Assembly: GCA_963974215.1 (NCBI GenBank)
Contig: CAXBBL010000005.1
Span: forward strand, 62,001-126,000
DNA: 64,000 nt
Direction: 5' to 3'
Source of the DNA: Croceimicrobium sp963974215
Lineage (GTDB): Bacteria; Bacteroidota; Bacteroidia; Flavobacteriales; Schleiferiaceae
Below are positions 1 through 7,696 of the stretch, piece by piece. The notes under the pieces are model-generated. The model did no database searches and was not told the DNA's origin. It worked only from the letters and a program-made list of their open reading frames with translations. How positions within the stretch are numbered: position 1 is the stretch's first letter; every line of letters starts with the position of its first letter. The translations under genes and the position numbers were made by a program.

Positions 1-1
1 A

Positions 2-739
2 GAAGGATTTTATGGCAATTTAGATACGACCCATCACGGCCAAGATTGGTTTAATTATCAGTACCTCGATAGCTTTATTGGTGATCTAAAAAATGAAAAA
101 CTGCGCTCGCAAGACTCACGGCACGACAATGGTTTTATCGGCGCTCAGCCCTTAGATATTGCTTTCGATTATGGTGATAAGATTAACTGTGTGGTGGTAG
201 GCCAAGAAGTAGGCGAGGAGTATCGCTTCCTCAATAGCTTTTATGTTTTACACCCGCAGCTGATTGATGCGGTGGTGGAGAAGTTCTGCGAATACTTTAA
301 ATATTACCCCACCAAAGTGGTGTATTACTATTACGATCATACCGCCCTGCCCAGCAGTGGCGTTACGGATTTCAATTATTACATGCGCGTTTTAAGTACA
401 TTCCGTAAAAATGGCTGGCAGGTTATTGAAAAGTATATCGGTCAGGCTCCCCGACACGAAACCAAGTACGAGTTTATTAATTTGTTCTTACGAGAGTCTG
501 AACCCCGCCTGCCTAAATTTCGCTATTCCAAGACCAATTGCGCCGCTTGGGAAATGTCTGCCCTGGGTGCTCCGCTCAAAGCTTCGGAACGCGGCTTTCG
601 CAAAGACAAATCATCCGAACGCGATCCCAAGGTTAAACCCGAAGAATCCACCCACTTAAGCGATGCCGGTGATACCTTGATTTTCGGGAAATTCCACCAA
701 AGCCTCGATGAGTCGTCCCCCTTCTTGCCCATGCTTTAA
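2..739 (+). CDS. Phage terminase large subunit, C-terminal part (5' end outside window)
   Basis: The reading frame is open from base 2, so the gene begins before the window and only about 245 C-terminal residues are seen. The visible part looks like the RNase H-like nuclease domain that cuts concatemeric phage DNA during packaging. An early acidic strand (LDIAFDYGDK, around base 160) supplies a likely first metal-binding Asp, a YYYYDHTA segment lies in the middle, and a late HLSDAGDTL segment carries the expected last Asp. The N-terminal ATPase half cannot be checked. A portal gene 3.4 kb downstream supports the assignment, although terminase and portal are normally closer and are here separated by an accessory block. 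Family assignment is from motif pattern and context. Confidence 0.7.
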   Translation, partial: EGFYGNLDTTHHGQDWFNYQYLDSFIGDLKNEKLRSQDSRHDNGFIGAQPLDIAFDYGDKINCVVVGQEVGEEYRFLNSFYVLHPQLIDAVVEKFCEYFKYYPTKVVYYYYDHTALPSSGVTDFNYYMRVLSTFRKNGWQVIEKYIGQAPRHETKYEFINLFLRESEPRLPKFRYSKTNCAAWEMSALGAPLKASERGFRKDKSSERDPKVKPEESTHLSDAGDTLIFGKFHQSLDESSPFLPML

Positions 740-923
740 GCGGATAAGCTCGATAATTGCTTGTTTAGGTAGCTAATACTCTTTGGTATTAGAGCCTCAC
801 GTTTGATGTCCATTTGAGATAATTCTCGGCGAAGGTAGCTACGCCTCTCGGCGTTCCGACTCGTGCCTTGCCTACTCTGGCGATGGCTGCGCTTTATCCC
901 TTGCCGAAATTAAATCTCAAATT

Positions 924-1370
924 ATGTACACCATTCGTGAAGTAAAGCTCTCCTACATCAAAGAGCACCAGCTAACTCCCGTAAACAATCAGGCTATAAA
1001 ATCGAGCCTAACATCCGCTGAAACCTTTAGGACCATCTGGGAAGACGACCTTGATATGATCGAGCGCTTTTATGTGTTATATCTCGATAATGCCAACAAG
1101 GTACAGTCCGTTAGCATGATTAGTATGGGCGGACTCACAGCAACCGTGGTTGATCTTCGGATGGTATTCGCTACTGCTTTGAAATGCCTTGCTACCAGCA
1201 TCATTGTAGCGCATAACCACCCCAGTGGATCATTAAGACCCAGCGCAGCCGACCTTAATCTTACCAAGAAAATTAATGAGGCCGGTAAGGTGCTAGACAT
1301 TGCTCTCTTAGATCACATCATCTTAACTGAAAACTCCTACTATAGCTTTCGTGACGAGGGCGATCTGTAG
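924..1370 (+). CDS. RadC-like JAB domain protein
   Basis: This 148-residue protein is the JAB/MPN-fold part of the RadC family. The metalloprotease-type signature HNHPSGSLRPSAAD (about residues 98-111) is intact, with two histidines, the Ser and the Asp of the JAMM motif, followed by the usual LLDHIIL segment near residue 130. It lacks the N-terminal helix-hairpin-helix of chromosomal RadC, so it is the short form common on plasmids, prophages and integrative elements of Bacteroidota. Its biochemical role is not established; older links to DNA repair are doubtful. It opens an accessory block between terminase and portal and is followed by a clear terminator, so it is probably a separate transcription unit. 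Confidence 0.88.
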   Translation: MYTIREVKLSYIKEHQLTPVNNQAIKSSLTSAETFRTIWEDDLDMIERFYVLYLDNANKVQSVSMISMGGLTATVVDLRMVFATALKCLATSIIVAHNHPSGSLRPSAADLNLTKKINEAGKVLDIALLDHIILTENSYYSFRDEGDL

Positions 1371-1381
1371 ATCACCCACTC

Positions 1382-1403
1382 AAAGCGCTGCGGCGCTTTT
1401 TTT
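1382..1403 (+). terminator. Rho-independent terminator after the radC-like gene
   Basis: The stem AAAGCGC/GCGCTTT (7 bp, loop TGCG) is followed directly by a T run and starts 12 bases after the stop codon. Confidence 0.8.
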
Positions 1404-1730
1404 ATGGTCAAGCTTACGCTTGACAGCCCATAGGAAGGGGGCTGCTCCCTATTCTGGGCGAGCCATAGAATAGGGGGGGAGCGCGGCGCGGCCATGGCGC
1501 GTGCTCATATATCCGCAGATCAAAAAGAGGCAATTGCCAAAACGGCTCAGGGCGCAGTCGAGGGACGGTGTCCAAGAATGGCAGTCAACTCTGCGAGATT
1601 GACGGCCATTTGATTGATTTAGAGAACAATACCCAAAAAAAAATGACAAAATATGTTTTATAAATATATCATATTTGATATATATTTCGTATATTTGAGT
1701 ATCAAAGAATTGATAATCAATATACTAATT
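1404..1730. promoter_or_regulatory. Non-coding stretch with operator-like palindrome and -7 box
   Basis: No convincing gene lies here. The first part is GC-rich and contains a small hairpin (TCAAGC-TTAC-GCTTGA, 1408-1423). The last 90 bases are very AT-rich. They hold a perfect inverted repeat with 8-bp arms, ATATATCA-TATT-TGATATAT (1664-1683), and a perfect Bacteroidetes -7 box, TATATTTG (1690-1697). The palindrome covers the place where the -33 element would be, so it is a plausible repressor operator for the gene at 1731. That regulatory role is inferred. Confidence 0.5.
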
Positions 1731-2066
1731 ATGGAAAACGTAAAGAAAAGCGGAGCGGCTGCCACTGCTCCCAAAGCAAAGAAAAGCCTTGAGGCTCAAA
1801 TTGAATTTTACCACAAGCTGCACGCTAAGGTTCAAATGCGCGCGAAGTTTAAAAGCGTTGCGGATAAACTGGAAAAAGTAGAAACGGACGAAGAAAGCGA
1901 CTTTTTCGCGACCGAGTACGCGAGTGATTTAAAATTCACTTTTCAGACGGGGCGCAATGTCTTTTTATCCATTAGCGACCCTGCCACCGTGGACGACATT
2001 AAAGAGTATTTAAAGTTAAAAGTAGCGGCACGCATTGCCGCCTTAGATGCCGAAATTTTAGCCTAG
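1731..2066 (+). CDS. Small hypothetical accessory protein
   Basis: I do not recognise this protein of 111 residues. The frame extends upstream to 1653, but the ATG at 1731 is preferred because it follows the AT-rich promoter region and its context (AATTATGGAA) matches the start of the next gene at 2136. The N-terminus is Ala/Lys-rich and probably disordered. The rest is charged with predicted helices, a KVETDEESDFF segment and a C-terminal KLKVAARIAALDAEIL helix. There is no signal peptide or membrane segment. A hairpin follows the stop. It sits with the RadC-like and ArdC-N-like genes, in a grouping usual for mobile-element accessory genes. Confidence 0.6.
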   Translation: MENVKKSGAAATAPKAKKSLEAQIEFYHKLHAKVQMRAKFKSVADKLEKVETDEESDFFATEYASDLKFTFQTGRNVFLSISDPATVDDIKEYLKLKVAARIAALDAEILA

Positions 2067-2075
2067 TAAAAAATA

Positions 2076-2105
2076 AAGCCCTACTGGCTGCCACCGGTAG
2101 GGCTT
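2076..2105. terminator. Hairpin terminator between two accessory genes
   Basis: A 9-bp perfect stem, AAGCCCTAC/GTAGGGCTT, begins ten bases after the preceding stop. An A run follows it and an A-rich stretch precedes it, so it could act on either strand. Confidence 0.55.
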
Positions 2106-2135
2106 AAAAATCTAATCGAATTAAATCAATTAATT

Positions 2136-2564
2136 ATGGAAAGCAAAGATAAGAACAATAGCCGGAGAGATGCCCGCAGAAAAGCACTAATTACTTTAAG
2201 TGTTAAAGCCCGCGAGATGCGCGACGAAGTCGAAGAATTAGCAGACAGTACTTTAAATGATATTATCATTAGCCACTTTTACACCGATGAAGAAAATTTT
2301 GATTTCAAGCTATTACGCGACTGGAACAAAGAAGGTTTTCAGGTGAAGAAGGGCGCGCGCGCTTTTACCGTTTGGGGAAAGAAGCGCAAAGGAACCAAGG
2401 CCGCAGAGCAAGAAGGCGGAGAAGACCAAGAGTATAAATTTTTTCCTTTGGCCTATCTCTTTAGTAATGCCCAAGTAGAACGCAAAGAGGCTAAAGCCCA
2501 GCGACCGCAAGACCGCCCCAAAGCGCGAGAAATGGCCGCCGAACTAAGCCAAGGCGATTTTTAA
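2136..2564 (+). CDS. ArdC N-terminal-like (ssDNA-binding/antirestriction-type) protein
   Basis: This highly charged soluble protein has 142 residues. The middle section (roughly 65-112) has the pattern LLRDWNKEGFQVKKGARAF, then TVWGKK, a Lys/Glu-rich loop, and FFPLAYLFSNAQV. This is the arrangement of the ArdC N-terminal domain: a W-x-x-x-G-x-x-V-x-K-G-x-x turn, a VW strand and a YLFxxxQ strand. In known members that domain binds single-stranded DNA and protects incoming plasmid DNA from restriction. The metallopeptidase part of full ArdC is absent. With the neighbouring RadC-like gene it suggests a protection module for entering DNA. The role is inferred from domain pattern only. Confidence 0.55.
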   Translation: MESKDKNNSRRDARRKALITLSVKAREMRDEVEELADSTLNDIIISHFYTDEENFDFKLLRDWNKEGFQVKKGARAFTVWGKKRKGTKAAEQEGGEDQEYKFFPLAYLFSNAQVERKEAKAQRPQDRPKAREMAAELSQGDF

Positions 2565-2579
2565 AATTATCTAAACTAA

Positions 2580-2622
2580 TTTGCACCACACGCAAAGAAA
2601 TTTGTGTGGGGTGCAAAAATTT
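2580..2622 (+). terminator. Terminator-like long hairpin
   Basis: Arms at 2580-2596 and 2601-2617 pair over 17 positions with one mismatch and one G-U pair around a GAAA loop. AAATTTTTG follows, so this could terminate transcription from the gene ending at 2564. Confidence 0.6.
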
Positions 2623-2659
2623 TTGCGCGCGCGGCGCAACAAGTTGACACCGCGCGCGC

Positions 2660-2684
2660 ATCGCTGCCCTAGCCGGGCAGCGAT
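2660..2684. promoter_or_regulatory. Perfect 10-bp inverted repeat upstream of HTH gene (possible operator)
   Basis: The arms ATCGCTGCCC/GGGCAGCGAT are separated by TAGCC. No T run follows, so it is a poor terminator. It lies 24 bases before the ATG of the HTH gene and could be its autoregulatory operator. A TTGACA sequence occurs at 2644-2649. The role is inferred. Confidence 0.4.
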
Positions 2685-2707
2685 CTAACATTTACATTCA
2701 AAGGAAT

Positions 2708-2914
2708 ATGACCATTTTATTAATGAGCGAATCTTTAAAACTTCAATTAAAGTCCAAGCTTCGCGAAAAAGGAATTACACAAATTGAAATCGCGGAAACG
2801 CTAAACCTCCCCCAGGGGAATATTTCCCGCGCTTTATCGGCCAACTATAAAATAAGTCTTGACCTTTTCTGCCAAATAGCAGAACTTGCGGAATTAGAAC
2901 TTAAACTTGATTAG
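2708..2914 (+). CDS. Small XRE-like helix-turn-helix regulator
   Basis: This 68-residue protein is almost entirely one HTH domain. Helix 2 and the recognition helix are visible in ITQIEIAETLNLPQGNISRA (residues about 22-41), followed by the ISLDLFCQIAELAELEL helices typical of XRE/Cro folds. A second ATG at 2723 would give MSESLKLQ and is equally credible. The stop codon directly abuts the ATG of the PutAbiC gene at 2915, so the two form an operon. The regulator probably controls expression of that abortive-infection gene, perhaps through the inverted repeat at 2660-2684. Regulation is inferred from layout. Confidence 0.8.
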   Translation: MTILLMSESLKLQLKSKLREKGITQIEIAETLNLPQGNISRALSANYKISLDLFCQIAELAELELKLD

Positions 2915-3817
2915 ATGAATTTTCTTAGCCTACGTTTCGCTAAAAACTTAATCAATGCAGGTATAATTGTAATTGCGATTAGTTTAGTCCTGCTGCTTCC
3001 TTTTAGAAGTTACTTTTCTGCAAGCCCAGTTGACAATGAGTTAATTGGGCAATTTGGAGATTTCATAGGAGGAATTGCTGGGTCACTCTGGGCCTTAGCT
3101 GGAGTCATTATGTTTTATGTGGCCTTACACGAACAGAGGAAGGATTTTGAAACTAATCGCGAGATTTTATCAGCTCAATTAGATGAATTTAAATTACAGC
3201 AAGTTGAGCTCGCGGAGACAAGAAAAGTCTTCAAGGAACAAAGCGAGACCTTGAGAATTCAAAGGTTCGAAAATAGTTTTTTCAGTATGATAAATACGCT
3301 TAACGAATTAATCAACACATTTACATTTGAAGAGGGAAGGCTTGATTCAGGTAAATTCATTAAAGAAGTGTATCAAGGGCGAAATGCGATCTATAAAATA
3401 GTTGATCTTATTGAAGATGATATAAAGGAGCAAATGGCTAATATTCAAGACTTAGAAAATGCCCTAATCTATTTTGACACTGCTGCAATCCAAAATTTTC
3501 ATGATAGAGCTAATAATGCATTACCATTCATCAAAATGTTAGAGCAAATAGTGTTTATTATTTTTGAGAGCAGCTTGGAAAACGAGAGAAAAAGATATGT
3601 TGATATACTCAAAAGTAATTTAGACCCGGCGCAATTTTCCTTAATTGGTCTTTTCCTTTCTAGCAGGAGTGAACAGGGCTCTGAACTTCTGACAAAAATG
3701 AGAATTTTAAATTTCTATGACAGCAATAGCTTTGAAAGAATGTTTTCGATTAAATTCGCTCTGGAAGTTTTTGAGAAAAAAATTTTTGATGCTAGGATTA
3801 TTATTGATAAAAGATAA
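2915..3817 (+). CDS. Putative phage abortive infection protein (PutAbiC-like)
   Basis: The 300 residues match the layout of the putative AbiC family. There are two N-terminal membrane segments (about 13-33 and 50-68, the second within DFIGGIAGSLWALAGVIMF). A cytoplasmic coiled coil, rich in Gln/Glu, follows at about 70-115, then a conserved RFENSFFSMINTLNEL stretch and a helical C-terminal domain. AbiC-type proteins in other bacteria stop superinfecting phages by halting the infected cell; the mechanism is unknown. The gene is clearly AT-richer than the flanking phage genes and uses different codons, which suggests recent acquisition as a prophage cargo gene. It directly follows the HTH gene. 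Alternative: another two-TM sensor with a coiled coil. Confidence 0.75.
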   Translation: MNFLSLRFAKNLINAGIIVIAISLVLLLPFRSYFSASPVDNELIGQFGDFIGGIAGSLWALAGVIMFYVALHEQRKDFETNREILSAQLDEFKLQQVELAETRKVFKEQSETLRIQRFENSFFSMINTLNELINTFTFEEGRLDSGKFIKEVYQGRNAIYKIVDLIEDDIKEQMANIQDLENALIYFDTAAIQNFHDRANNALPFIKMLEQIVFIIFESSLENERKRYVDILKSNLDPAQFSLIGLFLSSRSEQGSELLTKMRILNFYDSNSFERMFSIKFALEVFEKKIFDARIIIDKR

Positions 3818-3819
3818 TC

Positions 3820-3860
3820 CTGTCCTATAAACTTCCTCCCGCTCCTCCCATCTTGCCCCC
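3820..3860 (+). promoter_or_regulatory. Two-box phage promoter candidate, copy 1
   Basis: This 41-base leader ends right at the ATG at 3861 and aligns without gaps to 8172-8212. Both copies share CTGTCCTATAA at the left, about 13 diverged bases, then CTCC and ATCTTGCCC at the right. The right box resembles the Bacteroidetes -7 element and the left box sits where the -33 element should be (about 20 bases upstream). The short distance to the ATG implies a leaderless or nearly leaderless message. Promoter function is inferred. Confidence 0.5.
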
Positions 3861-4148
3861 ATGCAAGGTGTACAACCCATAAAACTTAAAGAAGCGCTCG
3901 CGCAGATGGATGCCCGCGATGAATCGGGCATGCCTAAAGCCTTTCAAATTTCTTTCTATCCTGCTTCGCGGGACTTCAAGCATTTTAAGCGCATCAGACT
4001 ACCCAAAGCGGTGCGATGTGGTTTACCCCGCCAGCACCAATATTCTAAAAGCCTTGTAGGTGTTCGTCCGCTTGTAGCCGACCAACACATCTACTCGGTG
4101 CCTATTCGCCTTATTACCGAGTTTAACGAAACCCCCGTTATACCATGA
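3861..4148 (+). CDS. Small phage protein, first gene of portal operon
   Basis: I do not recognise this 95-residue protein. It has no membrane segment or signal peptide. It is mildly basic in the middle (FKHFKRIRLPKAVRCGLPRQ) and ends in a strand-rich QHIYSVPIRLITEFNETPVI. It starts immediately after the two-box promoter and its stop overlaps the portal start in an ATGA, so it is translationally coupled to the portal gene. Phage proteins in this position are often small DNA-packaging or head accessory proteins, but nothing in the sequence proves that here. Confidence 0.65.
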   Translation: MQGVQPIKLKEALAQMDARDESGMPKAFQISFYPASRDFKHFKRIRLPKAVRCGLPRQHQYSKSLVGVRPLVADQHIYSVPIRLITEFNETPVIP

Positions 4149-5491
4149 GTGAATTGGTACCCATGGGCGAGCAGCAATATGCTATGCTCTTTAATGATGC
4201 GGTTATGCTGCTTGCTTCCGCGCTCGATCCTAAACCGCGTCAGCTTATTGATCCCGAAATCAAGGACAATAAGGAGATTAAAAACTGGGGCGACGATAAT
4301 AATTACCCGCAATGGGTACTGGAGCAAATTGGCGATGTTACCCTAGTAGAACCTATCCTCGATTGGAAAGCCCGCGCTCTTTACAGTGGTGGTTTGGCTT
4401 ATGGTCTTATTTCGGTAGATGAAAAAGGCGAAGAGCAATTTCAGCGTATTATTGATTCTGAAATTGAGGACTGGATGGAAGCCACCGACCTCGATACTTA
4501 TATCCGCGCGACCAGTATTCAGTTTTATACTTTCTACAATGCCTTTGCGCAATTAACCCAAAGCCGCACGGGTGAATACATTACTTACCTCACGCCATTG
4601 GATGCGGTAGATTGCCGCTATCAGCGCAAGGATAAGAAAGGCTTCATTAAAAAAGTATACATCTCCCCCGACTGGGAAAAGTCTAATGACAAGGACAAGG
4701 AGACCCTGAAGCTCGATCGCTTCGATGCCATTCGTACCAATATAGAGGAATGGAAAAAGATGGCCAATCACCAGTTTGTTTATGATCTTAATAGCCCCTC
4801 TCCCGGAAGGGCCTATTACCAAAAAGCGCCCTGGCATGTAATTCTCAGCACTTGGCTTCCTATTGCCCGCGCCGTGCCCGCTTTTAAGAAAGCCCTGCTT
4901 AAAAATCAGCTCACCATTAAGTACATTATTAAGGTTCCCGAATGGTGGTGGGAATGGAAGTATAAAGATTGGTTGGCCAAATCGGAAGCCGATCGCTTAA
5001 AACTGATTACCCTCGAGAAACAAGAGTTTGAGAAATTCTTTAAAGGCGATCGTCAAGGAAATTCGATGATGTACACCCAGCGCGACAGCACCCACGCCAA
5101 AACCTACAGCGATTGGGAGGTGGTGGTGGTTGACGATAAGATGAAAACAGGAATGTACATTGAGGATTCGCAGGAAGCCGATGCCCATATCTTTAAAAAC
5201 ATGGGAGTCGATTCTACCCTCTTTGGCAATGGTACCGGCAAAGATCGTTCGGGTGCAGGCAGCGGAAGCGATAAGCGCGTGGCTTGGAATAATTACATAA
5301 TGATGACCAAGCCCCACCAAGATATTATTCTTAAACCCTTACAGCTTGTTAGTCGCTGGAACGGTTGGCAGAAAAGATTGGGCGGCGCGAACAGACGCCT
5401 GGTCTTTTGGATGAAGAACTACCAAATTGCCCGCTTAGACAGTGGTTCGGAAACGGAAAAAAGCAGCCCTAAAAACGAAGCGAGCTCATGA
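4145..5491 (+). CDS. Phage portal protein
   Basis: This 448-residue soluble protein has the size and architecture of a portal: an N-terminal DNNYPQWVLEQI segment, a long helical middle (residues about 60-330), and a C-terminal region with a glycine/serine-rich loop, LFGNGTGKDRSGAGSGSDK (about 357-375), before a long helix and NGW. Such a GSGS-type loop ahead of the final helices is typical of portals, the dodecameric ring through which DNA enters the capsid. It overlaps both neighbours by ATGA junctions. The assignment rests on pattern, size, and a partner terminase in the same element; the family is divergent. Confidence 0.7.
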   Translation: MSELVPMGEQQYAMLFNDAVMLLASALDPKPRQLIDPEIKDNKEIKNWGDDNNYPQWVLEQIGDVTLVEPILDWKARALYSGGLAYGLISVDEKGEEQFQRIIDSEIEDWMEATDLDTYIRATSIQFYTFYNAFAQLTQSRTGEYITYLTPLDAVDCRYQRKDKKGFIKKVYISPDWEKSNDKDKETLKLDRFDAIRTNIEEWKKMANHQFVYDLNSPSPGRAYYQKAPWHVILSTWLPIARAVPAFKKALLKNQLTIKYIIKVPEWWWEWKYKDWLAKSEADRLKLITLEKQEFEKFFKGDRQGNSMMYTQRDSTHAKTYSDWEVVVVDDKMKTGMYIEDSQEADAHIFKNMGVDSTLFGNGTGKDRSGAGSGSDKRVAWNNYIMMTKPHQDIILKPLQLVSRWNGWQKRLGGANRRLVFWMKNYQIARLDSGSETEKSSPKNEASS

Positions 5492-6483
5492 AGATCTTAA
5501 TTAATACCGAAGACGAACTAAAGCAACTTACAGGTGTAAGTATGGCTTTAAGCATTGAGAGCCTCACCCCTCATTTGGCTTTCTCTTGGGCCGAAGATCA
5601 GCTGATTGCTATTCTCGGCCAAGAACTGTACGAAAGCCTTCTTAATGCTTACGCAGATGCCACTTTAGAGCAAGCTGCCAATGCTAAATTAAAAGTCTTA
5701 CTTCCTTATGCACAAAAGCCCTTGGCCGCTTTGGCGGTTTACTCCTTTATGCAAGAAGGCGGGGTAATGATCAGCGACCAGGGCATTACTGCCGACCGCG
5801 ACCGCAGTGCCTTTCAGTGGCAGCAGGTTAAAGCAGAAAAGCATTATTTAGAAAATGCCTACCGGTCTTTAGATCGGCTCATTACTTTTTTACTCGCTAA
5901 TAAAGATGATTACCCGACTTGGACCGATACGGCCTACCATTTCAGTCAAGGCAGTTTACTGATCCCCAGCCCTGCCTTATTTAATGAGCATATCAATATC
6001 CGCAGCAGCTACCGCACCTTTGTAGCTTTAATGCCCCATCTACGCCAAGTGCAAGAAAGGCAAATTGCTTCCCTTTTGGGAGATGCCTTTTTAGCAGATG
6101 TTCTCGCTAAAATTGAGGACGAGAAATACAAAGACCTATTAAAATACCTCAGGCCCGCCCTTGCTTTTTTAAGCATGGCCGAAGCCATTGAAGTGATACA
6201 TATTGAACTAACTGGCGACGGTGCCCTTCTGTATAGTTTACGCACGAATGTGGGTAATATACAAGAACAGCACGCACCAGCAAGCAGCGAATTGGCCCGC
6301 TCCGCGTTAAGGTACCAGGAGCGTGGCCGCAGCTGGCTTCAAGATTTGCGCGCGTATTTAAACGCCAATGCTAGCGCCGAAAAATACCCCATATATTTCA
6401 ATAGCGACCAATTCGAAGACCCTGCTTTGCAAGGGCAATCCTACCAACAAGACTTTAACAGCAATTTATTTAATGGCTTATGA
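5488..6483 (+). CDS. Head-tail adaptor-like protein with internal duplication (DUF6712-like)
   Basis: This 331-residue helical protein resembles a Bacteroidota phage family (DUF6712) that follows the portal. Two halves look alike. Residues about 26-105 (LTPHLAFSWAEDQLIAILG, then LLPYAQKPLAALAVYSFM) and about 178-255 (LMPHLRQVQERQIASLLG, then LLKYLRPALAFLSMAEAI) share the order L-x-P-H-L, a helix ending in LG, then LL-x-Y-x-x-P-x-LA. Each half resembles a gp6-type connector domain, which in other phages sits under the portal ring. The protein is coupled by ATGA to the portal upstream and to the next small gene. Because no capsid gene is visible nearby, a capsid role should not be ruled out, but the all-helical pattern argues against it. 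Confidence 0.6.
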   Translation: MKILINTEDELKQLTGVSMALSIESLTPHLAFSWAEDQLIAILGQELYESLLNAYADATLEQAANAKLKVLLPYAQKPLAALAVYSFMQEGGVMISDQGITADRDRSAFQWQQVKAEKHYLENAYRSLDRLITFLLANKDDYPTWTDTAYHFSQGSLLIPSPALFNEHINIRSSYRTFVALMPHLRQVQERQIASLLGDAFLADVLAKIEDEKYKDLLKYLRPALAFLSMAEAIEVIHIELTGDGALLYSLRTNVGNIQEQHAPASSELARSALRYQERGRSWLQDLRAYLNANASAEKYPIYFNSDQFEDPALQGQSYQQDFNSNLFNGL

Positions 6484-6710
6484 CCAAGCGCGCCACGCCT
6501 AAGAAATCTCTTTTAAAACGGCTGATCCTTTTCCTTAGCTTTCCCCTGCGGCGCTATATTCAATATCGCTTCCGTATAGCAATAGAAAAGGATATTCGCC
6601 TGGAGGAAATCTACCTCCAAAAGCGCAAGCCCCACTGGAGCCCTCGGCAAGTAAAAAAACGCGCTCGCCAGAGATACGCCCGGGAGTTAAAAAAGATCGG
6701 GGTCATATGA
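6480..6710 (+). CDS. Small, very basic phage protein
   Basis: This protein has 76 residues and about one third are Arg or Lys. A hydrophobic stretch (LLKRLILFLSFPLRRYI) is followed by a strongly basic helix (RQVKKRARQRYARELKK). It could be a membrane-associated or DNA-binding peptide; the function is unknown. It overlaps both the adaptor gene and the next small gene by ATGA, so it belongs to the portal operon. Confidence 0.6.
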   Translation: MTKRATPKKSLLKRLILFLSFPLRRYIQYRFRIAIEKDIRLEEIYLQKRKPHWSPRQVKKRARQRYARELKKIGVI

Positions 6711-6838
6711 GTGCTAAAGAGGAAAAGCCCAAACCCTATGATCGTTGGAATGGAAATCCCCCAAAGGAATGCATTGGTAAATGCGCCATTGGGGGACCGG
6801 TGTTTTATAGTTGTGTTAGTTGTGGGTGGAGGGAGTGA
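6707..6838 (+). CDS. Mini-protein with four cysteines (zinc-ribbon-like)
   Basis: This short frame encodes 43 residues. It starts at an ATGA overlap with the preceding gene, which is how every other junction in this operon is built, and that supports it being real. It contains CIGKC and, 12 residues later, CVSCGW, a CxxxC...CxxC arrangement able to hold one zinc ion. The N-terminus is Lys/Pro-rich. It is the last gene of the portal operon and ends 12 bases before the 3' end of the opposing cassette. The function is unknown. Confidence 0.55.
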   Translation: MSAKEEKPKPYDRWNGNPPKECIGKCAIGGPVFYSCVSCGWRE

Positions 6839-6850
6839 GATAGGTTAATT

Positions 6851-7696
6851 TTAAACTTTTGGGCTATCAAACTTAATTTCATCAAAATTAAGCCTATCCG
6901 CATCAAATCCCAGAGCCATATCAAGTTTCAAAATATCTAAAAAGTTATCATTAAATGGTCCACTATTATTCAGCAAACGCCTATCAAACGGCCTTGTGTA
7001 TAGTCCATTATCGTCAAATTCAAATTTCAATTCTAGTCCGAAGTTAGTTTCATGAAGCCCTCGACATTGCTTCAAGATGCTCTTCTTTAGTAAGTCTCTA
7101 AGGTAATTTTGATTTGGGAGGTTTCGAATTTCCGCTTCAACCCAATATAAATTGTCTTTATATGTGCGATATTTACTATTTTCATAAAACCTTATATCTA
7201 AGTTATTCAATACTTTTAATATAATAGACTTGTCTTGAATTTGTGGAAGGTTAGAACCCAGCTTATTAAAATCAACCTCGTGCATATTATTCCCGTTTGC
7301 AACGTATCTATTTAATAAGTTTATACGATCGTTGAAATTTTGAAAAGATAATCCAGAAGCACCTTTTTGAAACAATCTAATAATTCCATTTCGCAATTCA
7401 GTATGATCATTATTAAAAAGCCTAAAGTGCATTTCCATATAAAAATAATCAAATGGATTCTTCGATACTTTAGGAATGTTTAAAATTTTATCTAGCTGAA
7501 CATAATGAATCAAGAGGGGGCAAGCAAAAAATTGACTATTAACGTCTCTATATCCAGGTTGATATATATTTCCTTCCATCAACTTATAAACAGGATGAAG
7601 CATTAAATTATCACCTTTTAGTGGGCCATAATGAGCAAAAAACTTTCCTAAAATAGAAAAATTATCAATAAAGTAAACCTCTTCCTCACCACTCAT
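6851..7696 (-). CDS. Unknown protein, second gene of antisense prophage cassette
   Basis: I do not recognise this protein of 281 residues. It is soluble, without signal peptide or membrane segment, and rich in Asn, Asp, Phe and Tyr. Visible segments include FFAHYGPLKGDN, FDYFYMEMHFRLFNNDH, a central helical LNRYVANGNNMHE, and a C-terminal FDRRLLNNSGPFNDNFLD. There is no nuclease, ATPase or methyltransferase motif that I can identify. The start overlaps the stop of the upstream gene in an ATGA, so the two are coupled. Base composition is much more AT-rich than the phage genes on either side and the orientation is opposite, as in a moron or defence cassette. A role in superinfection exclusion is a guess. 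Confidence 0.7.
   Translation of the reverse strand: MSGEEEVYFIDNFSILGKFFAHYGPLKGDNLMLHPVYKLMEGNIYQPGYRDVNSQFFACPLLIHYVQLDKILNIPKVSKNPFDYFYMEMHFRLFNNDHTELRNGIIRLFQKGASGLSFQNFNDRINLLNRYVANGNNMHEVDFNKLGSNLPQIQDKSIILKVLNNLDIRFYENSKYRTYKDNLYWVEAEIRNLPNQNYLRDLLKKSILKQCRGLHETNFGLELKFEFDDNGLYTRPFDRRLLNNSGPFNDNFLDILKLDMALGFDADRLNFDEIKFDSPKV

Noticed and set aside
773..792. Hairpin CTAATAC/GTATTAG after the terminase gene
   Set aside because: Short stem without a T run; not enough to call a terminator.
1449..1649. A 66-codon minus-strand frame in the gap after the radC-like gene
   Set aside because: No start context, no recognisable fold, and low-complexity GC-rich ends; probably chance.
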